In this document: positions 46,160 to 57,545 of the stretch, piece by piece
Position numbering within the stretch: position 1 is the first letter of the stretch
Layout: each line of letters starts with the position of its first letter
Origin: Isoetes taiwanensis
Lineage: Eukaryota > Streptophyta > Lycopodiopsida > Isoetales > Isoetaceae
Assembly: GCA_021234155.1 (NCBI GenBank)
Contig: JAJEKV010000039.1
Coordinates: 8,445,077-8,509,076 of the forward strand
Length of the DNA stretch: 64,000 nucleotides
Direction: 5' to 3'
The notes under the pieces: generated by a model
What the model saw: the letters and a program-made list of their open reading frames with translations, nothing else
Database searches by the model: none
Told to the model about the DNA's origin: nothing
Made by a program: the position numbers and the translations under genes

Positions 46160-46980
46160 GTTGCTAGAATGCTTAGAAATTGGCCAACCCGGGTGAGACC
46201 GCGCCAAACGCGTCTGCGTTCACGACGTATAGGCCATCCGCGCGGATTCACCCGGTTTGCCCATATTTGCACTTTTAGATATCTTTCTGGTATGAAATAA
46301 GTTGCTAGTTAGTTTAGAATTGGCCCAAATAGGCATTTTAAGATCTTATAGATCCTGAAATTGTTGAATCTTGGCAAGAATCAAGGTACCAGGGTGAAAC
46401 CGCGCCAAGTGGGTGTGCGTTCTCAACGCAGGTGTCATTGGCGCAGTCTCACCCGGGTCATATGATTGGAAGCCAAAATTTAGCAAAATTGCATTGAAAA
46501 GGGCCTTAGTACATATGCTAGTCTTCTACCGCGCCAAGTGGGTGTGTGTTCTCAACGCAGGTGTCATTGGCGCAGTCTCACCTGGATCGTTCTCAACGCA
46601 GGTGTCATTGGCGCAGTCTCACCTGGATCATATGATTGGACCCTCACCCTCACCCTCACCCTCTCCATCTCCATCTCCATCTCCATCTCCAATCAATCGA
46701 ATCAATCAATCGAATCAATCGAATCAATCAATCTGAATCAATCAATCAATCTGAATCTGAATCTGAATCTGATTGGAAGCCAAAATTTAGCAAAATTGCA
46801 TTGAAAAGGGCCTTAGTACATATGCTAGTCTTCTACCCTGCACTCTAATGTGTTGAAGCCAAAATTTAGCAAAATTGCATTGAAAAGGGCCTTAGTACAT
46901 ATGCTAGTCTTCTACCCTGCACTCTAATGTCTTGTAGTACCCCATTCTAGCTTTCCAATCCATTTGAACCTCATCTTAAA
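46160..46980. repeat. Mixed tandem repeats in element B
   Basis: About 46400-46630: repeated CGCGCCAAGTGGGTGTG...GGCGCAGTCTCACC units. 46648-46690: CCCTCA and CCATCT microsatellites. 46690-46775: AATC/GAATCT microsatellites. 46776-46932: two ~78-bp units starting GAAGCCAAAATTTAGC, with a third partial unit at about 46470. Non-coding. Confidence 0.8.
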
Positions 46981-46989
46981 AGAATTCCC

Positions 46990-47062
46990 ACAGTAGCGGG
47001 AATCGAACCTACCCACAGGGTTGAACCCCTCCAAACCCCCCCGTGCCAACCACTAAGGGTGG
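46990..47062 (-). ncRNA. tRNA-like pol III promoter (SINE head or tRNA relic)
   Basis: On the minus strand TAGTGGTTGGCACGG (A-box-like, 47041-47055) is followed 45 bases later by GGTTCGATTCC (B box, 46999-47009), the spacing found in tRNA genes. The acceptor arms do not pair well, so it is more likely a tRNA-derived SINE head or a decayed tRNA than a working tRNA gene. Confidence 0.4.
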
Positions 47063-49490
47063 GCATCGTTTATGTTTGAATTATAATTCTTAATTAAATT
47101 TAAGCTTTAATAATGTTAGATAATATTAATGGCCAAGCCTTTAGACTTAGAACCAAGATCCTTAAGCTAGATAGAGACAACATCTGGACTCATCATAGCT
47201 TATCTTGCTAAGTGTCTTCTTGTCTACATATAGGTAGTATAATTAAACATTTTTCTTAGAAACCCAGCTAGTTGCCAAGGCCTTAGAAATTGTTGTCACA
47301 CGTTGGTATGATACACCAACACACGTTATAGGTGCACTATCATCAAGTGTCTTCAGCCATGCCTTTGTATCATAGATAATTATCTAGGAATTCATTCTAT
47401 CTAAGTAATTTAGTCTAGCACACCAAGTATACCCAAAATGAGTCTCCTTCTACCACCCCATAATAGTAAATAAGTACCAAGTAAAGTGCCAAGTGGGTCA
47501 ATTGAGGTAGAGTGGATAAAGGTATAAAAATAGGGTTTGTAGAGTAAATAGACATAAGTAATTGTTGTTATGGTAGTATTAGTTGCCTTGTGCACTTTAG
47601 GGCAGTAAAATAGGTCAGGAGAACCTTCGTTGCGGATCCTCGAGCCTCACAGTGGAGACACCGGACAACATCAACAAATTGAAAGCAGAGGGCAAACTTA
47701 TGGAGGAAACTTCAGCAAATCAAAGGCCAAGAGGGTGTACAGGGAAGCCCGAACAGGAAAAATAAAGGAGAGCCTATAGGAAGGATGATTGCATCATCAA
47801 GGATAGACACAAGACTTGCCAAGAGGGCTATGCAACGGCCAGTGGGCATCATGGCACTTACAAAATTGATTACATTAAGGGAGGAACACCTCCTAGTCAA
47901 GGATATTCTCCAAGTGCCATATTGTCTCGAGGAACGGCCCCACATCGATGACTAATGTCACAACTACGCCACCAACAAGTAGACGTCTTCATCGACTTAT
48001 GATATCAAGAGCCCTAAAGGATGAGACTGGACATACCTCGAGGAAGGGCAACTATCGCAGGTATACAGGCCATAGTAGTATCAGATCTAGACTCCAAGCA
48101 TACATGCTTTGACTAAGGAGGTATTACAAGCCAGCAAGAGTGGGCTCCTCAAGAATAGAAATATGGCGTGATTGCAACAAACTTCTTCCTTATCAGCCCC
48201 GATACTTCAGAGCAGCTGCATCAACCTCGACAACACCATCTCAAGATCACGACAATCTTCTACCTTAGAGATTGGAGGTCAAACACCATCAAGAAGAGGC
48301 ATCATGGGGGACCAAATACCAGCATTATTAATTGATCAGTCAAGATTAGTCCCTGTAGATGGATGCACATAAACTCCTCTCAGCAAGAGAAGTTGCACAG
48401 TTAGAAGTGGTAAAGCACTCAACATTGTCAGCAGCCTTATAACAACAGCATGCAACCAGCAGGACGAAGAATAGAATCGACAAGGTCAACACAACAATAT
48501 CAATTCAGGAGTTAGAAGAATCATCCTCGAATCTCATAACCTTCAAGGCAAATGAGTCAAACATGAAAGATTCTACGCAGTGGTGAACATTACCTCCAAG
48601 CCTTTGGGATGCGACACCGAGCTTTATGTCGCCACTACATCCGCAAGTCCACTAAGAGGGATAATGTTAATGAAGGTAATCAACATCAACATTAAGGACG
48701 AGCAGAGTCAGAATATGTTGAATGAAAGAGAGCAGGGCACTTGAATGATCATACAACAACTCCAAGGATACCTGATTCTTTTCAACAAATTATGGATCAT
48801 CGCCTTGCTACTCCAACGACTAATGACTACACCAGCTTTAAGCAAGCTAGAGGACCTATCAGATAGTTGAGTATCTTAGAATTATGGATGATAACATCCA
48901 TGATGGGATTGGGACGAAATTTCGAGTAGATTTTTTGTCTTAGAAGATGGACCCAAGAATTGAGCAAATCTTCAAGGATTGGGAAGAAAATGTATGGAGT
49001 ACGACAATTGTATACATTGCTGGCAGATATCCAACATATTGGAACCTCTTTGCTTGATCACCTCGCTAAGAAGGATTCAATAATAGGATAACCGTCGACC
49101 ATGTATATGACGAGTACTTCCGCAGCATAAGGAATAATCCGACCAAATGAAGGGAAGCAATCTAATAAGTCCGGCCAACTTCTTAGATGGCATCAACTCA
49201 AAGGTGGGACTATTTCAAGAGGGCAATAAGTAAGGAAGGGGGATCCTAGAGTATAGATTAGATCTAAAACAAGAATAATTATCTAATCATATAGTTTTCT
49301 ATGTGTGCCCAAAGTAATGTCATGCCGACTAAACTTGTGGCCATAGGATTTATGTAAGTAGTTCTTTAACTTGTAATTTTGCACCTTCTAGATGGCGGGC
49401 ATCTTTAAGAGCAAGACTCTTAAGTCTAAATCTAGGCCAGTAGTTAAGCCAAGACCGAGTAATTAGCAGCACCAATGGAACAAGAGTCAA
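47063..49490 (+). other. Degenerate internal region of element B
   Basis: No clear domain. By position it should hold gag. Short plus-strand stretches look protein-like (for example LAKRAMQRPVGIMALTK near 47817-47870), but none could be assigned. Confidence 0.35.
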
Positions 49491-49499
49491 GTCGACATC

Positions 49500-50480
49500 A
49501 GCCTCAAGCGGAGCACAGTAGAGCATCGGCACCAACTTATGTACATTGGCAACTATGACCTCATAATAGACATGCAATATTAAAGCCGGCTAAGGCAATA
49601 ATTGATTATTATAAGCAAGAGATATGTATCCCAGCACCAAAGGGCAAGTACCTTAGAATTTAAGTTGAGGAAGTAATTTCAATCGTGCAACGCATGTCAG
49701 TAAGGCAATTACTTAAGTACATCATGAGAATGAGGTCATACATAAGCTACAAGTTGTCGACCCCGACCATAAGAGTAAGAAGGAAGATGCTACTTCGGAA
49801 CAGTTGCCTTGGCCAATTTCTATGTTAATCAAGAAGTCCCATGATATATTCCTTGATGAAAATTGAGAGCTTTTGCTCTATAGAGGCGTACAGTCTGAAA
49901 TCACCCTTGCACAAGATGCAGAGCCGACCAGCAAAGCTCTTTATAGAATGAGCGCTTCCGAGCTAGCAGAGCTCAAGAAGCAGTTGTAGGAGTTGACCGA
50001 CTTGAGGATCCTTTCAGCCAGGATGTAAGTCTAAAGATGTATATCAACCAGGGGAAGCTCAACAAGCAACGACATAATGGATCAGCCCCAAGAAGCAAGA
50101 TTCTTCTGCGAAATCGACTTAAGCTCGGGCAATCAGCAAATAAGGATGAAGGGGGAAGATAATTATAAGACTCCTTCAGAACACGGTATGGGCACTATGA
50201 TTTCACAGTAATGCACCTAAGTCTATGGAATGCTCCACCAACTTGTATGCATTTGAGGAACGACATCTTCGAAGATTCTTTGGATGATTTCTTCATCAAT
50301 TCTCTTCGACGACATCGTGATCTACAACAAATCAATGGAAGAGCATGCAGCCGTGGAGATGTTAAAACGTCGCCACTCATTGGCAAGCCTTTGAAGCAGC
50401 AATTTGCAATGCCATCTCCACTTCGGCAAGCAAATTCGGCAAGAAGATAGAAGAAGCCATCTCCTCCAACATAGAGTTCA
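49500..50480 (+). pseudogene. Element B protease end and reverse transcriptase, decayed
   Basis: Protease end: YDLIID at about 49550, then in another frame AIIDYYKQEICIPAPKGKYL, the segment after the DxILGMDWL motif in Gypsy proteases. RT: EITLAQDAEPTSKALYRMSA and ELAELKKQL (about 49890-49990) match the PYRLSPxELxELKxQL entry of Gypsy RT. The catalytic box survives as LFDDIVIY followed by KSMEEHAAVEML (about 50298-50360), the equivalent of LDDILIYSK. Several motifs between them are missing, and frames change repeatedly. Confidence 0.75.
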
Positions 50481-50609
50481 AGCACATAGTGGGCTAGTCT
50501 TTGCAAGAGTGCAAGGACGGATTAAGAAAAAGAAACCTTCAAATATTTTAAAAAAAGGAAGGCAATCTTTAATATCAAAGAACAACTATGCGTGCTTAAA
50601 GTATCAGGA

Positions 50610-51120
50610 GTAAGCAAAATCTTTCATGACACGCATAATAGCCCTAATTTCGGCCATGCAAAATTTATAAAGGCATATTCCAGATTAAAAGTAGCTACTT
50701 CTGGCCGGATATGAAGAAGCACATAGTCAGGTATATCCAAGAATGTCAGTGGCGTCAGCAGACAAAGGCAGAACAACTTCAACCTCGGGAGTCTTGGAAC
50801 CTTGGGCGGTGTCAAATGCCAAGTGGGAAGTCTTCAGCATGGTTTTTATAGCGGGCCTCCCAAGGACAACAAGAAGCTTCGAAGCCTTGAGGGTCGTGGT
50901 ATATAACTTATCAAAAGGACACATACTTGCCATGCCACACCATAGACACGGCTTTGGATCTAGCCGTGTGGTCTACATAAGAGTTCTTTTAGGCTGCATG
51001 GAATGCACAGGTCGATCATCACCAATAGAGATCCGAAGTTCTTTAGCGACGTTTAGCAAGACTTCTTCAACATGAGCTGCACCAACTTGTTGATGAGTTT
51101 TGCTTATCATTTGCAGTCAA
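50610..51120 (+). pseudogene. Element B integrase: zinc-binding domain and start of core, decayed
   Basis: HDTHNSPNFGHAKFIKAYSR and YFWPDMKKHIVRYIQECQ correspond to the HHCC domain and its YFWPxM stretch. The second Cys pair member is lost (ECQWRQ). GLPRTTRSFEALRVVVYNLS matches the start of the integrase core (DFITGLP...D.I.VVVDRLSK), again with the first catalytic Asp position replaced. Confidence 0.75.
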
Positions 51121-51479
51121 ATCGGCAAAGGGACCGCACCAACATAATTTTGGAGAGCACGTTGAGAAACTATGATTGGAACAAGTAATCTAAATGGGCC
51201 GAGTACATCCACCTGGTCAATTACGTACAATAATATAAAGCAAGAGTCATCGAAGATATCTCCCCCATGATCAGTTACAGTTATCAATGCTTGACCCTAG
51301 TTATGTGGCATAATCTAGTGCCCAAGGTGGAAGTTTCTCAACAACGACGGCATATATGCGGTAGCTTTTGGAAGAAGTGTGAGAGTATCTTCAATAGCAT
51401 GGGCATATCTGACGAGTCTAGTAGATAGACATAAAACTCCTCGAGAGTTGTTTTGTTGTGAGAGATAAAGTTTGGCACA

Positions 51480-51919
51480 AGTAAAGGTTAAGCAAGGGAA
51501 GCTTCGCATCGGCAATTGTAAGAAGCTCGCCCCTAGGTGGGCCGGTCCGTTCAAGACCTTGGAGAAGAGTGGGCTCTCAGGCCTACAAGTTGGAGCTCTC
51601 GGCCCACCTTAAGGTCTTCCATGTGAGATTATTCAAAAGGCACGATCCTAACCTTGATGAGGTTTTGGATACTCCAACTTTATTGGAAATGACGGAGGAA
51701 CAAGTTGAAATTGTGCCTGAATTACTTCTTGATAAGTCATTCAAGAAGACTAGGAGGTCCCAATTCCTCCAGTATTTGGTCAAGTGGAAGCACTTGCCCG
51801 TGGAAGACGCGACATGGGTATTGAAGCAGGATTTGGAGAAGCAATACCCAGAGTTTAGGAAGGAGTTTGATGGGCGAGTCGTCTCCGATTTGATCGACGC
51901 CGACTTGCCAGGAGGTTAG
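51480..51919 (+). pseudogene. Element B integrase C-terminus and chromodomain
   Basis: KLAPRWAGPFKTLEK, then after a frameshift near 51565 AYKLELSAHLKVFHVRLFK, which is the standard GPF/Y-type end of Gypsy integrases. It is followed by a chromodomain: SQFLQYLVKWKHLPVEDATW (KWK and DATW blocks intact). Chromodomains of chromoviruses steer integration, in several cases through methylated histone H3. The stop is at 51917-51919. The last 350 residues' worth of pol is thus the best preserved part of the element. Confidence 0.88.
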
Positions 51920-52790
51920 CTTAGTATGTTTCTTAGTTAGCCTTAAGTTCTGGCTCATGTATTCTAGTTAGTAGAGTGCATGTGCCAGAATCTTGGAATG
52001 TGTGGGCAATGATGGGATACGCCTTTAAGGCATTCTCTAGGCCAACACGCACCAAGAGGTGCGCATGACCATTAGGGTCATGTGAGTGAGGAATGAGGCA
52101 TGGTGGGCGATGATGGGACATCGATCGGATGCTCTCTATGCCGCGATGCGGGGTACGCACACCTGGCCGTAGGAGGGTCATGGTGAAGGTTAAAGTGATC
52201 ATGCGCGATGATGGGATCGTGAGACGTTCCCTAGCTTAAAACCCTTGGGGCATGATGCACTGGGGTGTACTCGATCTGGGGGATAGTGTACAAGGTAGCA
52301 CTTAATCATGGGTGATGATAGGATCATCTTAAATGGTCCTTAAGCTCAAATCCTTATGGGGCCATGATCGGGTGCAAGGTAGTAGGGTAACCTTGAGCTA
52401 GTAGTTCGGCTCAAGGAGGTAGGTAAGGGGGGTGGTCCCCTAAAACCACAAACTTATTTAACTTGTATAACGTAATGTGCTACTTGTGCAGGCCAGTGAA
52501 GGGAAGCATGAAGGAGGGAGCACGTTACGAGAAGATAGGAGTCATAGAATTTAGACTAACTATGAACTCCTAAATTTGTTGTAATAATATTATATGTGTA
52601 TACTTTTATAATAATAGTTGCTATGGCTATATAATTTGGTATAACTTATAAATATAGCTTTATAATTACATAATAAGTAATTAACGAAAAGTTGATCTTT
52701 TCAATAGAGTTTTCATATATTCTTGTTGTGTGCTTTTGCAGGATTAGAGTAGGTTCGTCACCTTAGCGCAATGTTGAGGACAGCATTGTC
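51920..52790. other. Non-coding 3' part of element B
   Basis: Loosely repeated GATGATGGGATCGT-type words (about 52010-52400), then AT-rich DNA up to the purine tract. No ORF. Confidence 0.5.
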
Positions 52791-52805
52791 CTAAGGGGGG
52801 GAGAA
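52791..52805 (+). other. Polypurine tract of element B
   Basis: AAGGGGGGGAGAA immediately precedes the TG of the 3' LTR. Confidence 0.85.
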
Positions 52806-53906
52806 TGTGACGTTCCAGGGGAATATACACTATAAATACGTATATTCCTGGACCCGTCACCATACAAGTCTACATATATAGCCTTGTATGCCATAGATTG
52901 TGGCACTAGGGGGATGACTAAGTTATTCATATAACTTAGCCAACCTTAGGTTAAGACCAATTTCCACGTGGCCTTAACCTATTGGGCACCCGCCACACGG
53001 ACTTACCCTATTGGAGCCATGTGGCATAACATGTGAACCCTAACCCTAGGCCTCTTTTCTGGCTCCAGCAGTCTGGGAACCTTCTTCGCGCTCGAAACTC
53101 CGTTTCGAGAACTGTCTGCTGTGGCACATCATAGCATGGCAGCCCCCAGAGCATGAGCGCATCAGCAGGAGTGGGAGCTACCGCGAACACTTCGAAGACT
53201 ATGGAGACGCCAGGATTGGGAGGGAGTGCTTCTGGAGCAGGTATGTAGGGTAGCGACCATAGTAGTTCATCTGGAATTAGTATTCCAGATGAGTTAGCAT
53301 CTTGTACCTAAGGTAGAGCCATCCTAGAACCCTCATTCATCATCTTGAACCCTAATCAAGGAACCCTAACTGTAAGTTAGATATGTATGATTAGGTTAAG
53401 ATGTTCATATGATTATATGATATGATGTTATGTGATGTTGGTTGATCATGTTTGCTCCTCTTGTATTGGGAAGGGGGGTAGAGACCTAGAGCTATATGTA
53501 GTATGCTCCTAGTGTAGATCCCTTAGTTCCTATTAGTTGCGGCCTGTGCATAGGAGCCCACCAGGCTATAGAGGCTATGACGTGACTCAGCACTACACAA
53601 CGGGGCTAGAGGCAATGCGGAGGGAGGATCCCTGCCGAGTGGGGGCTACGGGGGATCCCATAGTGGGCTAGGCTTATGGCCAGTCACTTAGTGTGGGCCG
53701 GGCATGGGTCTGACACCTCCTGGGGCAACGGTGTCGCCCTGCCTCTCGAGAGCTGCAAGTGTCGGCTTGGCTCTCATTTTGGGGGGTTCAGTCGGGTACG
53801 AATCGTGTGTCGCCACGATTCTCTAGCCGCCCGCGGAACCTCTAGACCCCGGGAAGGGGAGATGCAACCCTTCCTGCCTCATCGGACCAGGGAGATGCAA
53901 CCTGGA

Positions 53907-54499
53907 TGTTTGGGGTCTGGGTTCGGGAACTCCTGGAAGACAGCCCTCTGTGAGGACCCGTGGATCTAACAGGAGAGTCCGGGGGACTATGTCACGCGGG
54001 ATTTGCAAGAAGAGAAGAAGAAGAAAAGAACAGAACAAATGAGAGAAAGATGATAAGCTTCCTTGATATCAATGATGGACATACATGAGCTCTCGAAATG
54101 GAGAGAAAACTGAAAGGAGACAAGACTCAAAACTCATCTAAAAAACTCATGTGCTAGCTCTACTCCTATATATAGTACAATGGCCTTGGGCCCAATATAG
54201 ACACTCTGACTGATCTCGGTGTCGACTCCTGGAAGGAGGCCTGATTTGCAGGAATGTTGGCGGTGCCTCTTGAAGTGCCTAGAATCACGTTGACGCTGAC
54301 GCTGACGCGGGCAGTGACGGGCCGTCACTTGTCTGAGCGGCGCCTCTTGTTGACGGCCACAGGCTTTGACTGCGTGGTCTGCTGCTTGGTCTTCTGCGGA
54401 GCCTTTGATGACTGACCCGTGGCTGACTGAGGATCCTTGAGCTTGACCTGGTCTGTCGTATGCATGAATAGTCCTGTACCAGGAGGCACAGGACTAACA
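53907..54499 (-). mobile_element. 593-bp solo LTR of another retrotransposon
   Basis: Starts TGTTTGG and ends ACTAACA, with CTGGA duplicated at 53902-53906 and 54500-54504. On the minus strand it begins TGTTAGTCCTGTG and has a TATA-like CTATATATAGG (about 54163-54174) followed by a CT-rich leader, so that is its likely orientation. Confidence 0.88.
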
Positions 54500-54698
54500 C
54501 TGGAGTAGTCCCGATGGGTGATACCATGGGATTACGTATCCGGAAGGCTAGAGTCACGCCAGAGCTTGATTTAGCCCATCTGCAAAGTATGCACAGGAGG
54601 GGCGGATGGAGTGGTCAACCCTAGCCATTGTCTTATGCCAGCCCTCGCCATTGCCATGACTCGGTCTGCTCTATCTTGAGGCCTAGCCGGTCAGTCAT

Positions 54699-55350
54699 CA
54701 TGGAATAAATTACTACTCCTATATTTTAGTGTAGCCAAAATAGGTTTAGCTAAACTACCTTCAAATTCGGGCTAGAAGTTTCTAACGCTTGGCTAAACTA
54801 AATGGTTTTTCTCCATCACAGTTTCTTGCGTTTGGCTAAACTTTCATAAAATGGAAAGGCAAATATTAGCCATCACACTATAGTAATTTAAAAGAATCCA
54901 AGCATTTTGGCAAAGACATTGAATTTATTATAAATACATAAATCAAGACAATGTTCAAAAATCTAAAAAAAAAAGGGACTACATTGTTCCTTTTCCTCTA
55001 ATGCTTCAACTTTGTACTTGGAACAAGAAAGAACGTGGAAAAAAAAGGAAAAATATAAACCCTATTTGAAATTTCTTAAAGTTAGTACATACATTGGTGT
55101 TGAATTTCGGTCTAATCTATCCATTTTTCCAAGCCCACTCTATCTTAGGTTTAGCTAATCGATGTCCTGATGGATATATTTGAAGGTAAAGGTTTGGCTA
55201 TTCAACCTTAAAACTCACTTAGGCGGCAAAAAAATTGGGCTAAATTTTTCTTTTTTTTGGGCATTTTTTCCATTTACTTTAGCCGTTTTTCTTGGCAAAA
55301 CTGCTATAAAATAGCCATTTGGCTAACCTTAGCCGTTATTTTATTCCATG
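54699..55350. mobile_element. 652-bp hAT-type MITE
   Basis: Ends CATGGAATAAA / TTTATTCCATG (11-bp inverted repeats) and an 8-bp target duplication TCAGTCAT (54691-54698, 55351-55358). Subterminal GGCTAAA/TTTAGCC words recur, as in hAT elements. No coding capacity. Confidence 0.9.
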
Positions 55351-55685
55351 TCAGTCATCCTCCTTACGAGTCTGAGCCCTGGGTAGGAGCTCTCATGTTT
55401 TACGGTTTATGATTATCATCTTTGCACTTGTGGATGTGTGATGGACTACCCTTCGAGGTAGTATTTGTATTGTTGATGCTAGTTCTGAGATGTTTATCGC
55501 TTCCGCTGTTATAGGAGCCCATAGGGGAAGGGCGCGCAAGACACCTTCGTGTCCCCTCCCCGCACTAGGGTCACCTTAGAGTGCAGGGTAGATGAAGGGC
55601 CTGTGCGGTTGTTGAGCCGGATGGGGGATTTCCTGCCAAGTGTACGGCCGGGCGCCGTATGTTTAGCAGGGAGCGTCACAGTAGA

Positions 55686-56038
55686 TTTTCCTTCTCATCG
55701 GCATAGCAAGCCTCCGCTTAGAGCGGTAACAATGCACAATGCACATCGGTTTTATCATATTTATTTTTACTTTTACCCCGGAAACCTAAATATGCAAAGC
55801 TGGCATACTACCGACAGTCCCAGATAAGTGCATGTTACCAAGCCCATATAGTTGCCACAGTATATGCCATCTTTGTGCTGCTCGAGCACTACGACAGTTT
55901 GCCCTAAAATATGGGTAACAAATCTTCAAGCAGAAAATGTATTACCATTTAGGAAATGTTGAATGTAACAAACTATACTGTTAGAGCAGTATTAACCCTC
56001 AAAACATTATGTCTCAAGTTATTTGTGATAACAATACT
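55686..56038. repeat. Segmental duplication, copy 2, right part
   Basis: Continues copy 2 after element B. It matches 38531-38880 and ends at the same AACAATACTT as copy 1. Confidence 0.9.
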
Positions 56039-56049
56039 TAGTGAGTCGT

Positions 56050-57010
56050 CTTTTCTCAGACTTCTTTACTGCAGCTTTGTCAAATCTTGCATGAGAACTC
56101 TTGGGTACTTCAGCAATAGTGTGCATTGACACCTTTCCTTTGGTATTGTCCTTGGCTTTTGGAATTTGAGTTTGATATTTTTATATTTACTTTGCCTCTT
56201 TAGGCAAAAGGCTTTGAAATAAGCGCCACATATACAAATACCTCTTGTCATTGGATTTGCCCCCTCCTGGGATATACATTGATCTATATTCTTATTCTTG
56301 TTATTTGCGTCTCTATGTTCATTATCGAACCTAACTCCTTTTTCTTTATTGTGGCTTGTTTTGTCGTGGTCATGTTTGCCATCATTTTCCTGAGAATAGC
56401 CTTCCCAAATACCATACTTTATTCCATTATAATTAAACTTTCTTTCCACAGCTTCTGCTTTTCGTATTGTTTCAACTCATATTTGTGGTTCAACAAATCT
56501 ATCCATACATAGTTCCTCCCTTAATCCCGATATGAATTGCCTGGTTAATTGTTTCTCACTGAGACCTTCCATTTGTACTGACAAATAACTGAACTTGCCA
56601 GTATATTGATACACAAATTCCTGTTCTCCTTGTCCCTTATAAGATCTATGAAATAGCTTATAGGTACGTTATGACTTCTGAAAGCTCTTTTGAATTTTTT
56701 CCATGTATTTATCAAAGGAACCATCTTCTTCCTTCCTCGCCACCAAATCCTGGCAGCTTTATAAGGTACTTATCCATTGCCTGGAGTTTTTGCAGCCCGG
56801 TTGCCCCAACTCGTTTAAAGAAACTTTTCCATGAAGCTAAGAATCCCATAACTATAGGAGGACTCCTCCTATCTCCTTAAAAATTGGTATATCCTCCACT
56901 TTCTCCAACCACTTTATCCTAGTTGAAGCGTTGGCTGTATTGAGAGTATTTGGCAGAGGGTTTGCAGGCAAAGGAGGGTTAACTGGTAGAGGGTTGTTTG
57001 GCATGGAGGC
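56050..57010 (-). pseudogene. gag of the minus-strand Gypsy element
   Basis: The start region near 57005 reads MPNNPLPVNPPLPANPLP on the minus strand. Further on are gag-like segments (RIKWLEKVEDIP; FISGLREELCMDRFVEP) and a decayed zinc knuckle (CICGAYFKAFCLKR, spacing close to C-x2-C-x4-H-x4-C with the His lost). Frames break several times. It lies directly after the primer site at 57.22 kb, as expected. Confidence 0.65.
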
Positions 57011-57220
57011 TGTTAGAAATTATTGAGAAAAAAAATTCATAGAGTAATGCAATTTGCTCTAGTTCTATTTGATAGTCTTGCTCAGCTGTAGGCAGTAGCA
57101 GAGCAATTTAGTCAACAAATTGTTTGGATATGCAGTATGCAGTTCTCAGTGCCTACTGGTATTGGCTATCAAGAATGTTGAAATAGTTGGCCATTTCACA
57201 AGATATAGGCTTGAAACTAG

Positions 57221-57234
57221 GCCCTGATACCAAT
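57221..57234 (-). other. Primer binding site of the minus-strand Gypsy element
   Basis: The minus strand reads ATTGGTATCAGGGCC, close to the initiator-tRNA site, immediately after the LTR end ...CTATATCA. Confidence 0.7.
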
Positions 57235-57545
57235 TGATATAGTTTATGCAATTTATAGTATTTGAAGATCCTAAAACAATATCTAAGAGAAGAACAGAAG
57301 ATGAACAAGAGATGATTCGCAATCAAGCATTTAATATTTTATCTGGACAAATTGATACGAGCATATAGCTTAACCATCCATTTGGATCCACTGGACTATG
57401 GCAAATCAACATAGACTCGGGTTTAAACTTTAAGGATTGATCACTACTACTTCAATATAGTATTAGTTCAAAGGATTATCAACTAGCTTAAGAAGAAATT
57501 ATGATAAAAAAACTAGAAACGAGCTCCGGATAAGATCAAAGATCA
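57235..57545 (-). repeat. 5' LTR (truncated) of the minus-strand Gypsy element
   Basis: It holds the primer-site-proximal end of the LTR. 57371-57545 matches 34470-34660 in the same orientation. The distal part is replaced by LINE sequence from about 57545. Confidence 0.7.

Larger units (their letters stand above)
42380..55680 (+). mobile_element. LTR element B: complete-ended Ty3/Gypsy chromovirus-type element (13.3 kb)
   Basis: 5' LTR 42380-44018, primer site 44020-44031, internal region to 52805, purine tract, 3' LTR 52806-55680. GTAGA flanks it (42375-42379, 55681-55685), and copy 1 of the duplication shows the empty site, so the boundaries are certain. Internally: a 63-bp coding-type minisatellite, a histone H3 relic, unrecognised sequence, then decayed protease, reverse transcriptase, integrase and chromodomain. 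RNase H is not visible. By-eye comparison of the LTRs gives about 22 substitutions over 1617 shared bases, mostly transitions, so the insertion is fairly recent although the internal ORFs are already broken. Confidence 0.95.
52806..55680 (+). repeat. 3' LTR of element B, with two nested insertions
   Basis: 2875 bp. Subtracting the solo LTR plus its duplication (598) and the hAT MITE plus its duplication (660) leaves 1617 bp, exactly 22 less than the 5' LTR; the 22 bases are the TATA segment. Confidence 0.95.
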
